From NCBI RefSeq assembly GCF_001466725.1, contig NZ_CP013650.1:1984001-2048000 (forward strand): DNA of 64,000 bases. The letters are read 5' to 3'. The stretch is from Lacimicrobium alkaliphilum (GTDB lineage: Bacteria > Pseudomonadota > Gammaproteobacteria > Enterobacterales > Alteromonadaceae). Under the pieces are notes generated by a model. The model had not been told where the DNA came from and ran no database searches. It saw only the letters and a list, made by a program, of their open reading frames with translations. The translations under genes were made by a program, and so were the position numbers. This document shows positions 38,137-48,455 of this stretch, one piece after another (position 1 is the stretch's first letter; every line of letters begins with the position of its first letter).

Positions 38137-41100
38137 TTGTCCACTGCAACTCTCAGACAACGTATTCAACAGTGCATGAGTTCTGAGCGTCATGCACTGC
38201 GTATGGCGTTAAAAGAAACAACCAATAATCCACAAGGCCTGCAAAAGCTCGAAGCACGAATTGCCGCTTCAGAAGCTCGCAGGCAGTCCCGCGAGCAGCA
38301 AAAACCTGACATAGACTATCTGGATCTGCCTGTTACCCAGAGCAGGGATGAAATCGCCAGGGCCATTGACGAGAATCAGGTGGTGATTATTGCCGGTGAA
38401 ACCGGATCCGGTAAAACCACCCAAATTCCCAAAATTTGTCTGGAGCTGGGCCGGGGTGTTGCCGGGCTTATTGGCCATACACAGCCCAGGCGCCTGGCGG
38501 CCCGCACTGTGGCTAACCGGATTGCCGAAGAACTGGGCAGCAAGTTGGGTGAAACCGTAGGTTACAAGGTTCGCTTTACCGATCAGGTGAGTGAAAACAG
38601 CTATATCAAACTGATGACCGACGGCATATTACTGGCCGAGATCCAAAGGGATCGCTTTTTAAACCAGTATGACACCATCATTATCGATGAGGCTCACGAG
38701 CGCAGCCTTAACATCGACTTTATCCTCGGTTATCTGAAGCAGCTGTTACCCAAACGGCCCGATCTGAAACTCATCATCACCAGTGCCACAATCGATCCGG
38801 AACGTTTTGCCCGCCATTTTGATGATGCCCCGGTGATCACTGTGACGGGCCGCACTTACCCGGTTGAGGTACGGTACCGGGCGATGGACGAGGCGGAGGA
38901 TAAAGACAGAGATCAACTGGATGCCATTATCGACGCCGTGAATGAGCTGGCACGGGAAAGCCATGGCGATATTCTGGTGTTTCTGGCCGGTGAACGGGAT
39001 ATCCGCGATACCGCTGAAGGTCTGAAACGCCAACAATGGCGCAATACAGAGATATTGCCATTGTATTCACGCCTGACAAACGCCGAGCAGAACCGCATTT
39101 TCGCGCCCCACAGCGGCCGGCGCATTGTACTGGCCACCAATGTGGCAGAAACGTCACTGACGGTACCGGGAATCAAGTATGTGATCGATCCCGGCTTTGC
39201 CCGTTTATCCCGTTACAGCTTTCGTAGCAAGGTGCAGCGTCTGCCTATCGAAGCGGTGTCCCAGGCTTCAGCCAATCAGCGGGCAGGGCGCTGTGGACGT
39301 GTTTCTGAGGGTATCTGTATACGCCTTTATTCAGAACAGGATTTTTTATCCCGGCCGGAATTTACCGACCCGGAGATCCTGCGCACTAATCTGGCCTCGG
39401 TGATCCTGCAAATGCTGTCTCTTGGCCTGGGTAATATTGAGGCCTTTCCATTCTTGCAGGAGCCGGATAGCCGTCATATTAAAGATGGCTTCAGGCTGTT
39501 ACATGAACTGGGCGCAGTCAGCTCAGCCAAAAGCGCCACAAAACTGACCTCATTGGGGCGTCAGATTGCCCGTTTGCCTATTGATCCCCGTTATGCCCGG
39601 ATGCTGGTGGAAGCGGCGTCACTGAACTGTCTGCAGGAGGTTATTATTATCGCTGCAGGCTTATCCATTCAGGATCCCCGCGAGCGGCCCCATGATAAGC
39701 GCCAGGCAGCCGATGAAGCCCATAGTCAGTTTGCCGATAAGGAGTCGGATTTTCTGTCTTACCTGAAGCTCTGGTATGCATTCAGGGCCGAGCAGAAGCA
39801 GCTTACCAATAACCAGTTACGCAAATGGTGTAAGAGCCATTTTATAAATTATCTCAGATTGCGGGAATGGCAGGATATTGTCAGTCAGCTCAAGCAGGGC
39901 ATTGTCGAACTCGGCTTTCGCCTTAACAGCGAAGAGGCCGACTATGAGGTGATCCACCAGGCGATGGCCAGCGGGCTGTTATCCCATATTGGTTTTAAAG
40001 ATAAAGAGCGTGAATATCTGGGCGCGCGCAACAGCCGTTTTATGATCTTTCCCGGCTCTGGAGTAGCTAAGGCCGCTCCAAAATGGGTCATGGCAGCAGA
40101 GTTGGTGGAAACCTCGAGGCTGTTTGCCCGGGATGTGGCGAAAATTGATCCCACCTGGCTGGAGAGATTGGCCTCACACCTGACCAAGTCCCATTATTCT
40201 GAACCCTACTGGTCGAAGAAACAGGGAGCGGTGATGGCGATGGAGCGTGTCACCCTGTTCGGACTGGATATTGTGCGCGAAAGGCGGGTTAATTACAGCC
40301 GTCTGGATCCTGTTATCAGCCGGGATATTTTTATTCGTGAAGCACTGGTCAATCTGGATACCAAACTGAATCAGGAGTTTCTTACTCATAACCAGCAATT
40401 GGTTGAGCAGGTTGAAGAGCTGGAAGCCAAATCCAGACGACGGGATATTCTGGTGGATGAAGAGCATCTGGTGGCGTTTTATCAGCAGCGCCTGCCCCAG
40501 GATATTTGCACCGAAGCGGGCTTTCGCAAGTGGTGGTCCAGACAACAGGATAAGGATTGCCTTAAATTCAGACTGGATGAACTGATGCAGCAGGATGCCG
40601 ACCATATCAGTGCGCTGGATTATCCCGATCACTGGCAACAGGGCAATCTCAGGCTGCCATTGGTGTATCACTTCGATCCTAAAGATCCTGACGACGGGGT
40701 CAGCGTTCTGATCCCCCTGCCTCTGCTGAATCAGGTGGTCAACAAAGGCTTCGACTGGCATGTGCCGGGGTTAAGAGAAGAGCTTATTACTGCACTAATC
40801 CGTGGATTGCCGAAGCGCATGCGGCGTAATTTTGTACCGGCGCCGGATTACGCCAAAGCCTGTATGCAGAGGATCGAACCTTGCGATACGCCGTTCCTGG
40901 ATGCGCTGACACAGACCCTGAAAAAAATCACCGGCGTTGAAGTACCCGAAGAGGATTGGCAGTGGCAAAGTCTGCCGGTGCATCTGCAAATGCACTTCAA
41001 GGTAGTAGATGAAAAAGACCAGGTGCTGGCTCAGGATAAAGATCTGAATCTGCTGCAGCAGAAGCTGCAGGACAAGGTGAAACAGACTCTGAAAAAGGCG

Positions 41101-41976
41101 GCGACGCCGAAACTGGAAAAATCCGGGCTGACACAATGGTCGGTCGGTGAATTACCGGCTGAGTTTGTAAAGGGGCAGGGCAACTATCAGGTTAAGGCCT
41201 TTGTGGCATTGAGTGATGACAAGACTTCCGTCTCGGTCAGACTCTTTGACCAGCCCTGGCTGGCCGCTCAGGCCCACCGCCAGGGGCTGAAACGCCTGCT
41301 GTTACTGAATTTGCCGTCACCGGTTAAATACCTGCAACAGAAACTGCCGAATAAGGCCAAACTAGGCCTGTACTTTAATCCTTTTGGCCAGATTCATGCG
41401 CTGATAATGGATTGTATTGACGCCGCAATGGATACGCTTATCGGCCCACAACCGCAACAAATCAGAACCCCTGAGCAGTTTGAGCAATTACAGCAGCAGG
41501 TGGCCGGTGAGCTTAATCCACTGGTGCTGGATATTGCGGTAAAAGTGGAGAAAGGCCTGACTACGGCCCACCAGGTGCATAAAAAGCTTAAAGGCAATAT
41601 TCCGCTGAATATGATCAGTGCCACCGGTGATGTTAAAGCGAATCTGGATGAGCTGGTGTACCCGGGATTTGTCAGCGAAGTGGGAGTTGCCAGGCTGGAT
41701 GACTGGAACCGTTATCTGCAGGCTATCGCCAAACGACTGGAAAAGCTCAGTATCGATGTATCCAGAGACAGGCAGCATCAGCTGGAAATTGAAAAGGTGC
41801 AGGCTGCCTGGCAGGCCTGTTTAAACAAGCTGCCCAAAGGGCAGCCGGTACCTGAACAATTAGAGGAAGTGAAGTGGATGATCCAGGAGCTCAGGGTGTC
41901 ATTTTTTGCTCAGCAGCTGGGCACAGCCTATCCGATTTCCCAGAAGCGCATCCTTAATCACTTACAGCAGTTTTAA
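38137..41976 (+). CDS. hrpA: ATP-dependent RNA helicase HrpA
   Basis: 1279 aa (E. coli 1300). DEAH-box helicase that resolves stalled or collided ribosomes and processes some mRNAs. Walker A is AGETGSGKTTQ (about residue 87), followed by IDEAHERSLNIDF (motif II), ITSATIDPERF (motif III) and QRAGRCGRVSEGICIRLY (motif VI). The long HrpA-specific C-terminal region (DUF3418, about 690-1279) is complete, including SRRRDILVDEE. The start is TTG 38137 with only a weak ribosome site; it fits the family N-terminus. Confidence 0.95.
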   Translation: MSTATLRQRIQQCMSSERHALRMALKETTNNPQGLQKLEARIAASEARRQSREQQKPDIDYLDLPVTQSRDEIARAIDENQVVIIAGETGSGKTTQIPKICLELGRGVAGLIGHTQPRRLAARTVANRIAEELGSKLGETVGYKVRFTDQVSENSYIKLMTDGILLAEIQRDRFLNQYDTIIIDEAHERSLNIDFILGYLKQLLPKRPDLKLIITSATIDPERFARHFDDAPVITVTGRTYPVEVRYRAMDEAEDKDRDQLDAIIDAVNELARESHGDILVFLAGERDIRDTAEGLKRQQWRNTEILPLYSRLTNAEQNRIFAPHSGRRIVLATNVAETSLTVPGIKYVIDPGFARLSRYSFRSKVQRLPIEAVSQASANQRAGRCGRVSEGICIRLYSEQDFLSRPEFTDPEILRTNLASVILQMLSLGLGNIEAFPFLQEPDSRHIKDGFRLLHELGAVSSAKSATKLTSLGRQIARLPIDPRYARMLVEAASLNCLQEVIIIAAGLSIQDPRERPHDKRQAADEAHSQFADKESDFLSYLKLWYAFRAEQKQLTNNQLRKWCKSHFINYLRLREWQDIVSQLKQGIVELGFRLNSEEADYEVIHQAMASGLLSHIGFKDKEREYLGARNSRFMIFPGSGVAKAAPKWVMAAELVETSRLFARDVAKIDPTWLERLASHLTKSHYSEPYWSKKQGAVMAMERVTLFGLDIVRERRVNYSRLDPVISRDIFIREALVNLDTKLNQEFLTHNQQLVEQVEELEAKSRRRDILVDEEHLVAFYQQRLPQDICTEAGFRKWWSRQQDKDCLKFRLDELMQQDADHISALDYPDHWQQGNLRLPLVYHFDPKDPDDGVSVLIPLPLLNQVVNKGFDWHVPGLREELITALIRGLPKRMRRNFVPAPDYAKACMQRIEPCDTPFLDALTQTLKKITGVEVPEEDWQWQSLPVHLQMHFKVVDEKDQVLAQDKDLNLLQQKLQDKVKQTLKKAATPKLEKSGLTQWSVGELPAEFVKGQGNYQVKAFVALSDDKTSVSVRLFDQPWLAAQAHRQGLKRLLLLNLPSPVKYLQQKLPNKAKLGLYFNPFGQIHALIMDCIDAAMDTLIGPQPQQIRTPEQFEQLQQQVAGELNPLVLDIAVKVEKGLTTAHQVHKKLKGNIPLNMISATGDVKANLDELVYPGFVSEVGVARLDDWNRYLQAIAKRLEKLSIDVSRDRQHQLEIEKVQAAWQACLNKLPKGQPVPEQLEEVKWMIQELRVSFFAQQLGTAYPISQKRILNHLQQF

Positions 41977-42072
41977 GCTGTTTGATTGACAACATCAGGT
42001 GGGCGCAATATAAAGGTGGTGTGCGATCAAAGGGGCAGTATCCCAATTGGTACTAAATGAGAGGGACGGGTT

Positions 42073-42372
42073 ATGCTTGGCTATGATGATAAGCGGGATT
42101 TTTTCCGTATGATGGTAAACAGCAGCTGTGAGTTGGTTATCACAGATGATGAATCGAGCAGGAGCGTATCTGCTATTTGTAAAGACTTAAGTGCCACCGG
42201 CATGTCTTTCGAGGTGGATGAGTCTATTGAACTGGGTACGGTGGTGCAGGCATTACTGGAGTCTACCAACAGTCAGATTCCGTCACTTAATGCCAAAGCC
42301 AAGGTGGTGCGCTGCGAACCCGCCAGTGACTCCAGTTATGTAGTAGGTGTAGAGATTATTGAGATGCGATAA
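42073..42372 (+). CDS. Single-domain PilZ protein (c-di-GMP binding)
   Basis: 99 aa, one PilZ domain. The c-di-GMP signature is present: RDFFR (RxxxR, residues 8-12) and DLSATG (D/NxSxxG, about 38-43). Such proteins relay c-di-GMP levels to motility or surface structures; the partner is unknown. An AGAGGGA ribosome site precedes the ATG. Alone between hrpA and the convergent rlmI. Confidence 0.9.
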   Translation: MLGYDDKRDFFRMMVNSSCELVITDDESSRSVSAICKDLSATGMSFEVDESIELGTVVQALLESTNSQIPSLNAKAKVVRCEPASDSSYVVGVEIIEMR

Positions 42373-42410
42373 TCAGCCCGGGCCAGAGTATTCCGGCCCT
42401 GCGTCAGTGA

Positions 42411-43598
42411 CTACAGTACACGGCAGACCAGGCCCTTAAGATAGTAACCTTCCGGGTAGGTACTGGCTACAGGATGATCGGCTGCCTGTGACAGGCGCTC
42501 AAGAAACTGCACTTCCCGGCCGGCATCCAGTGCCGCATCGGCTACCACCTTGTGAAACAATTCCTGTGGCATCAGCCCGGAACAGGAAAAGGTACACAAA
42601 ATCCCCCCTTGTTCCAGCAACTGCATAGCGTACATATTAATGTCTTTATAGCCCCGACAGGCACGGTTTAAACCGGCTTTGCTGTCGACAAACTTCGGCG
42701 GATCGAGAATGATCTGGTCAAATCTTCTGCCTTGTTCTGCATAATCTCTGAGAGCCTGAAACACATCCGCTTTGACAAATTCGGCTTTACTCAGATCCAG
42801 CTGATTAATCTCCAGATTACGCCTGGCCATTTGCAGGGCATCCTCCGACACATCCATATTAATCACTTTCGCGGCACCGGCGGCAAGGGCATAACTGGCA
42901 AAGGTGCCGGTGTAGCTGAAGCAATTGAGTACCGTCTTGTCCCTGGCGTAACTGGCGGCAATGGCCCTGTTTTCGCGCTGATCCAGATAGAAACCGGTTT
43001 TGTGACCCTGACGGGGGTCCAGCAATACCTTTATGCCATTTTCCTCGATACAAACCTGTTCAGGGATCTCTCCGGTCAGTTCCTGAACCAGTGGTTCAAG
43101 CCCTTCCTTGGTTCTTACTGCTACATCGGAGCGCTCAAGGATGGCGCAATCCGGGAAACACTTTTGCAAGGCCCAGACAATCTTGCTGCGATGCCTGTCT
43201 GCTCCGGCGCTGAGCAACTGGCAGACCAGCACATTATCGTATTTGTCGATGGTGACGCCAGGCAGCCGGTCAGATTCTGCAGCCACAACCCGAAATCCGG
43301 TCAGGCCATGACGGGCGATCAGCGCCTGGCGGCCGGCCAGGGCAGATTCGATACGGCGCAGAAAAAAGCCGTTATCGATAACTTCCTGCTGATCAAAGCT
43401 CCAGACACGGATCTGTATCTGAGATTGTGGTGACCAGGCCCCTTTGGCCAGCCATTTTCCCTCGCTGGAAAAGATCTCCACCGTATCGCCCGCTCTCAGT
43501 TTGCCATTCTGTTTGTCGATGGCGCTGGCAAAAACCCACGGATGTCGGCGCAGCAGCGACTTTTCCCGCTGCGGATGCAAAACAACGCTGGATGTCAT
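42411..43598 (-). CDS. rlmI: 23S rRNA (cytosine1962-C5)-methyltransferase RlmI
   Basis: 395 aa (E. coli 396). It methylates C1962 of 23S rRNA. An N-terminal PUA domain (about 1-75, [15 protein letters not shown]) is followed by a Rossmann methyltransferase with [16 protein letters not shown], the LDPPKFVD motif and the TFSCSGLM motif containing the catalytic Cys. The frame is open 46 codons further upstream, but [16 protein letters not shown] matches the family start. Divergent from acyP, 51 bp apart, as in E. coli. Confidence 0.94.
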   Translation of the reverse strand: MTSSVVLHPQREKSLLRRHPWVFASAIDKQNGKLRAGDTVEIFSSEGKWLAKGAWSPQSQIQIRVWSFDQQEVIDNGFFLRRIESALAGRQALIARHGLTGFRVVAAESDRLPGVTIDKYDNVLVCQLLSAGADRHRSKIVWALQKCFPDCAILERSDVAVRTKEGLEPLVQELTGEIPEQVCIEENGIKVLLDPRQGHKTGFYLDQRENRAIAASYARDKTVLNCFSYTGTFASYALAAGAAKVINMDVSEDALQMARRNLEINQLDLSKAEFVKADVFQALRDYAEQGRRFDQIILDPPKFVDSKAGLNRACRGYKDINMYAMQLLEQGGILCTFSCSGLMPQELFHKVVADAALDAGREVQFLERLSQAADHPVASTYPEGYYLKGLVCRVL

Positions 43599-43649
43599 AG
43601 CATAATCCCGGTGGTCAGATTTCAATGGCGCGATTGTACAGAGGATCCT

Positions 43650-43922
43650 ATGACGCAACAATGTATTAAGGTGAGGGTAACAGGCAAGGTTCAGGGGGTA
43701 TTTTTTCGCCGCAGTACTCAGCAGCAGGCACAGCAACTTGGGCTTAACGGCTATGCCAAGAACCTGAGTGACGGCAGTGTCGAAGTGTTAGCCTGTGGTG
43801 AGAGCAGTGCGCTGGCAAAGCTTGAGGCATTCTTACATCAGGGCCCGCCAGACAGTGAGGTTGAGCACGTAGAGGTGCAGGCCGTTGCCGATGCACAACC
43901 TGACGGCTTCAGGGTACTGTGA
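43650..43922 (+). CDS. acyP: Acylphosphatase
   Basis: 90 aa. It hydrolyses acyl phosphates such as acetyl phosphate. The catalytic pair is Arg20 (VQGVFFRR) and Asn38 ([13 protein letters not shown]). The frame is open upstream to 43542, but GAGGA at 43641-43645 and the family length place the start at ATG 43650. The stop TGA overlaps the next gene's ATG (TGATG), so the two are coupled. Confidence 0.95.
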   Translation: MTQQCIKVRVTGKVQGVFFRRSTQQQAQQLGLNGYAKNLSDGSVEVLACGESSALAKLEAFLHQGPPDSEVEHVEVQAVADAQPDGFRVL

Positions 43923-44887
43923 TGCGTTACATTAGACACCATGAAGATGGCGCAATGAATATTGACCAGATGCCGGTTCCGGCTTTGCAGTCGGGGCAGG
44001 TATTAGTCAGGGTAACCTCATTTGGTATTAACCGGGCCGATCTTTTGCAGCGCCAGGGCAAATACCCGCCACCAGCGGGTGAGAGTGAAATCCTCGGTCT
44101 GGAAGTGGCCGGTGAAGTGGCCGATGCCGGCGATTGTGGCAACTGGCAACAAGGGGATCGGGTCTGTGGTCTGGTTGCCGGTGGTGGCTATGCGGAATAT
44201 GTTGCGGTAAATGCAGAGCATTTAATGCGGGTACCGGACACGCTGGAGCTGATGGATGCAGGCGGACTGGCGGAGGTCTTTCTGACCGCCTACCAGGCCT
44301 TGTTTTTACTGGGTAATCTTCAGGGTGGTGAATCGGTGCTGATACATGCCGGGGCAAGCGGTGTGGGATCAGCGGCTGTTCAGCTGGCCAGATTTAAAGG
44401 CGCGCGGGTAGCGGTGACAGCGTCTTCTGAACAAAAGCTCGGGTTCTGCCAGCAACTTGGGGCGCAACTGTTGATCAATTATCAGCAACAGGATTTTGCC
44501 AAACAAATCAAAGAACAATGGCAAGGGGTGGATCTGGTGATTGATATTGTCGCCGGCGATTATGTCAATGCAAATATCAGGGCCCTGAACCTGGATGGCA
44601 GAATCATACAACTGGCGATGTTAGCCGGGCGCTATGTGGAAAAGCTGGATATGGCCAGGATGCTGCAAAAACGGGCCAGTCTGAGGGCATCAACCTTACG
44701 TAACCGCAGTGACGGCTATAAAACCGACCTGGTTAAGGCATTCAGTCATGATTGCCTGAGCGCCTTTGCCACCAATGAGCTGAAAGTGTGTGTTGATCAG
44801 CACTACCGCGCTGATGATATCGCTGCGGCTCATGACCAACTACAAGCTAATCACAACTGTGGCAAGCTGATTGGCTATTGGGACTAA
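43922..44887 (+). CDS. Zinc-independent NAD(P)H:quinone oxidoreductase (PIG3/QOR-type MDR)
   Basis: 321 aa. Medium-chain dehydrogenase/reductase without the structural zinc cysteines. [31 protein letters not shown] is the PIG3-type N-terminus; the NADPH loop is [15 protein letters not shown]. It probably makes one-electron or two-electron reductions of quinones. It is coupled to acyP by a one-base overlap (a GTG at 43919 is an alternative start). Its end overlaps the end of rnhA by 4 bp, convergently. Confidence 0.9.
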   Translation: MRYIRHHEDGAMNIDQMPVPALQSGQVLVRVTSFGINRADLLQRQGKYPPPAGESEILGLEVAGEVADAGDCGNWQQGDRVCGLVAGGGYAEYVAVNAEHLMRVPDTLELMDAGGLAEVFLTAYQALFLLGNLQGGESVLIHAGASGVGSAAVQLARFKGARVAVTASSEQKLGFCQQLGAQLLINYQQQDFAKQIKEQWQGVDLVIDIVAGDYVNANIRALNLDGRIIQLAMLAGRYVEKLDMARMLQKRASLRASTLRNRSDGYKTDLVKAFSHDCLSAFATNELKVCVDQHYRADDIAAAHDQLQANHNCGKLIGYWD

Positions 44888-45348
44888 CCGGGACTAAAGC
44901 CGCTGTCCTCAACCAGCTTTTTACCCTCTGCGGCAGTGCGGGCCAGTTCGTCGCAGCGCTCGTTTTCAGTATGTCCGCTGTGCCCTTTAACCCAGTGCCA
45001 GTGTATTTTATGTTTCTGGCTTAGCTGGTCCAGCTGTTGCCAGAGGTCGACATTTTTCACCGGCTTTTTATCTGAGGTGCGCCAGCCATTCTTGCGCCAG
45101 TTATGGATCCACTGATTAATACCCTGGCGCAGATACTGGCTGTCGGTGGTCAGGTGGATTTCACAGGCTTCTTTGAGGCTTTTAAGTGCGGCCACGGCGG
45201 CCATCATTTCCATTCTGTTGTTGGTGGTCAGCTGGTAGCCCTTGCTGAGCTCTTTGGTATGGCTGTTATATTTCATCACCACGCCGTAACCACCGGGACC
45301 GGGGTTACCCAGACAGGAGCCGTCAGTATAAATAGCAATTTTTTTCAT
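44884..45348 (-). CDS. rnhA: Ribonuclease HI
   Basis: 154 aa (E. coli 155). It degrades RNA in RNA-DNA hybrids. Catalytic acids are Asp9 ([16 protein letters not shown]), Glu47 (NRMEMMA) and Asp69 ([12 protein letters not shown]); the fourth lies in [12 protein letters not shown]. The Trp-rich handle segment ([20 protein letters not shown]) is present. Divergent from dnaQ, a conserved gammaproteobacterial pair. Confidence 0.97.
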   Translation of the reverse strand: MKKIAIYTDGSCLGNPGPGGYGVVMKYNSHTKELSKGYQLTTNNRMEMMAAVAALKSLKEACEIHLTTDSQYLRQGINQWIHNWRKNGWRTSDKKPVKNVDLWQQLDQLSQKHKIHWHWVKGHSGHTENERCDELARTAAEGKKLVEDSGFSPG

Positions 45349-45430
45349 TATTAATTTTTATTTCCCTGATTTTACTGCATGCTCGGCAGTATAATCACCG
45401 TAAAGCCAAATGAATAGGAGCAGACAGCGA

Positions 45431-46144
45431 ATGCGGCAAATCGTTCTTGATACTGAAACCACAGGTATCGATCCCAAACAGGGGCATAAAATCATTGAAA
45501 TAGGTTGTGTGGAATTGATCAATCGCCGTCTCACCGGTGAACACTTTCATGTTTATGTCAATCCGCAGCGGGAAGTGGAACAGGAAGCCATTGACGTTCA
45601 CGGTATCACCAACGAAATGCTGACCGATAAGCCAACCTTTTCACAAGTTTCCGATGATTTTTGTGCCTTTATACAAGGAGCACAACTGGTGATCCATAAC
45701 GCCGCCTTTGATGTGGGCTTTATGGACCATGAATTTCTGCTGACCGGCAAAAAGCCAGGGTTTACCCGCACCATCTGCTCGGTGCTGGACACCCTGGAAC
45801 TGGCGCGGCGACTGCATCCGGGGCAAAAGAATAATCTTGATGCCTTATGTAAACGTTATGGCATCGACAACTCTCATCGTACTTTGCACGGCGCCTTGCT
45901 GGATGCCGAGATCCTGGCTGATGTTTACCTGTTGATGACAGGCGGGCAGACTGCGCTGAATCTGTCGGGTAACAATGCCAACGATGAAAACGGCAAGCCT
46001 GATGGGATCCGACGGCTTGCTGCTGACAGAGCTCCCCTAAAGGTTCTTCGTGCTTCTGCCGATGAACTCAAAGAACATGAAAACCGTCTAGATCTGATTG
46101 AAAGCAAGGGCGGAAGTTGTATCTGGCGCCATCCAGCGGAGTAA
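45431..46144 (+). CDS. dnaQ: DNA polymerase III epsilon subunit (proofreading exonuclease)
   Basis: 237 aa. 3'-5' editing exonuclease of the Pol III core. Exo motifs: I LDTETTGID (Asp7, Glu9), II HNAAFDVGFMDHEF, III epsilon LHGALLDAEILADVYL. The C-terminal tail (about 190-237) should bind the alpha subunit. The ATG at 45410 is possible, but AGGAG at 45416-45420 points to ATG 45431, which matches the family start. The TIGR03503 gene begins one base after the stop codon. Confidence 0.95.
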   Translation: MRQIVLDTETTGIDPKQGHKIIEIGCVELINRRLTGEHFHVYVNPQREVEQEAIDVHGITNEMLTDKPTFSQVSDDFCAFIQGAQLVIHNAAFDVGFMDHEFLLTGKKPGFTRTICSVLDTLELARRLHPGQKNNLDALCKRYGIDNSHRTLHGALLDAEILADVYLLMTGGQTALNLSGNNANDENGKPDGIRRLAADRAPLKVLRASADELKEHENRLDLIESKGGSCIWRHPAE

Positions 46145-46145
46145 T

Positions 46146-47525
46146 ATGATTAAAAGCCTAAGCCTACTAATAGCACTGACATTCACATCAGTGCTGGCAG
46201 CTCAGCAATCCGAACCGGGGCAGGAGACGGTAGCGGCGCCGCCTAATCCTATTTCCATGCTCTCTTCAGACGAATACCTCAACAGTATTGAACTGCTCCA
46301 GAACCGGTTTCGTATCGATTATAAAGTGGATGAAATCACCCTGGTGTTTTTCAGGGAGTACGGTTCGGCTCCGGTTGTGTTGGTGCGCCCTGATGGCAGC
46401 AAGATTTATCCCCGCGACGATGATTCAGGTGATGAGATCCAGTGGTATGACGATACCACTTATGATCTGGTAAGAATAAAACAGCCCATGCCAGGCCCCT
46501 GGCAGGCAGTCGGGCAGTTATTGCCTGGCAGTAAGGTGATGGTGGTCAGTGATATTCGCCTCCAGACTGAACCGCTGCCAGAGCTGGTCTTCTCCGGCGA
46601 ATTACTAAAGCTGACGGCCACACTGACTAACGGTGGCGAACCCATTGAATATGTGGAATTTGGCAATGCGGTGGAACTGAGCGTTGAGTTTATCAGTACC
46701 AATAATCCTGACTTCACCAACTTTGGTGCCGAGACTGAACTGGTAGCCCGCTATGAAGATAATGGCATGGGCATGGATGAATATCCCATGGATGGCATTT
46801 TTACTGGGCAATTTAATCTGAATATTCCTGAAGGGCAGTGGAAGCCGCTCTACCGAACCACTACCGCCATGTTTACCCGCGAAGAAGAGGGAGAACCCCT
46901 GGTACTGTTACCTAATCCTGTGCAGGTGTCGGTGGATCAGGATCAGGGCAATGGTCGGCATAACCTGATTATCGATGTAGACAGGGAGATGGTGGATATC
47001 GAAAGCCTGCTGGTAAATGGCAAGATTCGTTATCCTAATGGTGATGTACTGAGTTTTTCTGTGACCGAGGGCTCAGACGAGGCCAGGGTGCAGGAAATAC
47101 TCAATATTGAATATGGCGTTTTCAGAATAAAGATGACCGCCTATGGCAAAACAGTAGGTGGTCGTGATTTTATTCTGGATGTGCCGGAATTCAGTTTTCT
47201 CTCTGAACCTCCGGTGCCGCAACAACCCGAAGCTGGCGCCGATGAAGGTATAACAAATGTGGATCTGGAAGCCCGCGCCAGTGCAGAACTGACTGCTATG
47301 AGCCAGGGGGCGCAGGAAATGGACCCTGAAGCCGGGATCAGTGACAGCAACCTGTGGCTGATTATTATGCTGGCCAACCTGGTGCTGGTGATCGGCGGCG
47401 GGGTACTGATCTGGTACTTTATGTTTGCCAAAACAAAACTGGCCAACCCAATGACGAAGCTACCGTCATTGTTCAGCAAAAAGAAAAAAGCGGCCAAAGC
47501 GGCAGATAGTGTTGCAGGTTCCTGA
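46146..47525 (+). CDS. TIGR03503 family exported membrane protein
   Basis: 459 aa. A signal peptide covers about 1-19 (MIKSLSLLIALTFTSVLA). A large beta-rich periplasmic region follows (about 20-395), including NDGMGMDEYPMDGIFTGQF-like turns that recall adhesion or immunoglobulin-like domains. Near the C-terminus a single membrane helix ([20 protein letters not shown]) and a basic cytoplasmic tail (SKKKKAAKAA) are visible. This architecture and its position after dnaQ match TIGR03503, an uncharacterised marine gammaproteobacterial family. Start chosen for GGAG at 46138-46141 and the signal peptide. Confidence 0.78.
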   Translation: MIKSLSLLIALTFTSVLAAQQSEPGQETVAAPPNPISMLSSDEYLNSIELLQNRFRIDYKVDEITLVFFREYGSAPVVLVRPDGSKIYPRDDDSGDEIQWYDDTTYDLVRIKQPMPGPWQAVGQLLPGSKVMVVSDIRLQTEPLPELVFSGELLKLTATLTNGGEPIEYVEFGNAVELSVEFISTNNPDFTNFGAETELVARYEDNGMGMDEYPMDGIFTGQFNLNIPEGQWKPLYRTTTAMFTREEEGEPLVLLPNPVQVSVDQDQGNGRHNLIIDVDREMVDIESLLVNGKIRYPNGDVLSFSVTEGSDEARVQEILNIEYGVFRIKMTAYGKTVGGRDFILDVPEFSFLSEPPVPQQPEAGADEGITNVDLEARASAELTAMSQGAQEMDPEAGISDSNLWLIIMLANLVLVIGGGVLIWYFMFAKTKLANPMTKLPSLFSKKKKAAKAADSVAGS

Positions 47526-47580
47526 TTGTATCCGGGGAACCAACTGAACGGAAAATATCCAGTTTGATTAATAATGCCGC

Positions 47581-47616
47581 AAACGGCTCTCCAGAGCGCC
47601 GTTTTAAGGTTTTTTA
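47581..47616 (+). terminator. Terminator after the TIGR03503 gene
   Basis: AAACGGC / GCCGTTT stem (47581-47587 with 47598-47604) with a 10-nt loop that can itself pair, followed by TAAGGTTTTTT. Confidence 0.75.
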
Positions 47617-47629
47617 GCGGAAAAAGAGG

Positions 47630-47658
47630 TTGACTCACTCAGGGGTAAACCGTATCAT
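47630..47658 (+). promoter_or_regulatory. Sigma-70 promoter of the tRNA-Asp array
   Basis: -35 TTGACT (47630-47635), 17-bp spacer, -10 TATCAT (47653-47658), then a GC-rich CTGCGCCGC discriminator typical of stringently controlled stable RNA. Confidence 0.75.
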
Positions 47659-47724
47659 CTGCGCCGCAGTTGGGGATGAGCGCCTTGCTTTTATGTCTTA
47701 ACTGCTTGATTTATATAAGAAACT

Positions 47725-47801
47725 GGAGCGGTAGTTCAGTTGGTTAGAATACCGGCCTGTCACGCCGGGGGTCGCGGGTTCGAGTCCCGTCCGCTCCGCC
47801 A
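47725..47801 (+). tRNA. tRNA-Asp(GUC), copy 1
   Basis: 77 nt with encoded CCA. Acceptor GGAGCGG/CCGCTCC, anticodon GTC at 47759-47761 in loop CTGTCAC. First of three identical copies. Confidence 0.98.
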
Positions 47802-47830
47802 TTTCTTATCTAGGTCCCATTGTTTGTGTT

Positions 47831-47907
47831 GGAGCGGTAGTTCAGTTGGTTAGAATACCGGCCTGTCACGCCGGGGGTCGCGGGTTCGAGTCCCGTCCGC
47901 TCCGCCA
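47831..47907 (+). tRNA. tRNA-Asp(GUC), copy 2
   Basis: Identical to copy 1 over all 77 nt, 29 bp downstream of it; no promoter between, so one precursor transcript is likely. Confidence 0.98.
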
Positions 47908-47926
47908 ACACACAAAGAGATTCAGC

Positions 47927-48003
47927 GGAGCGGTAGTTCAGTTGGTTAGAATACCGGCCTGTCACGCCGGGGGTCGCGGGTTCGAGTCCCGTCCGCTCCG
48001 CCA
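47927..48003 (+). tRNA. tRNA-Asp(GUC), copy 3
   Basis: Identical to copies 1 and 2, 19 bp after copy 2. No canonical hairpin-plus-T terminator follows immediately. Confidence 0.98.
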
Positions 48004-48455
48004 CAGTCTCTCTTAATTCCAGATATCCCTTAAGCTATATCCGCCATACCCTGGCCACTATCTGTTTTATTTCTTTCGTTTTACTTCCTTTGCTTTGCCA
48101 GTAGATGCAATTTACTACTTCAGCACTCCCGGCACGAAAAGGACTATAAAATTGTCAGGAGCCAGCTGGAAGGCCTTACCCTGTTAAGCCCAATAGTGTT
48201 ATATGATTGAAAACACGCGGTAAATCCTCTTACGCTGCGCTATCCTGCTCCACTTAGAGTCCAGCCATGTCGTTCTCTGAACTGCAAAGCTGCGCTTCGG
48301 TTTCACGCTCACCCCTTAACGCTCAGCCACAGTGCGTGGAGATATAAATAATGCGCTTCTGTGTGATCTCTTTAATGAAATCCCGCTTATAACTAGCACA
48401 GATTAGCTGGCCTGGGGCAGTAAGCTGCCTCAGGTAAAACGAGAGTGGGATCTAT
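48004..48455. other. Gene-free interval between tRNA-Asp and the MipA/OmpV gene
   Basis: I see no coding frame on either strand. Just before the next gene an imperfect hairpin (CCTGGGGCAG at 48411-48420 with CTGCCTCAGG at 48425-48434, 9 of 10) lies in the leader, 22 bp before the ATG, and could influence its translation. The rest shows no recognisable feature. Confidence 0.5.

Noticed and set aside
40174..40761. 195-codon minus-strand frame inside hrpA
   Set aside because: Shadow of the HrpA C-terminal region, no start signals.
42373..42410. Terminator between the PilZ gene and rlmI
   Set aside because: A short GGGCC/GGCCC pair exists but there is no T run on either side.
47810..48004. Minus-strand frame with repeated GLEPATPGVTGRYSNQL
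   Set aside because: Antisense translation of the tandem tRNA-Asp genes.
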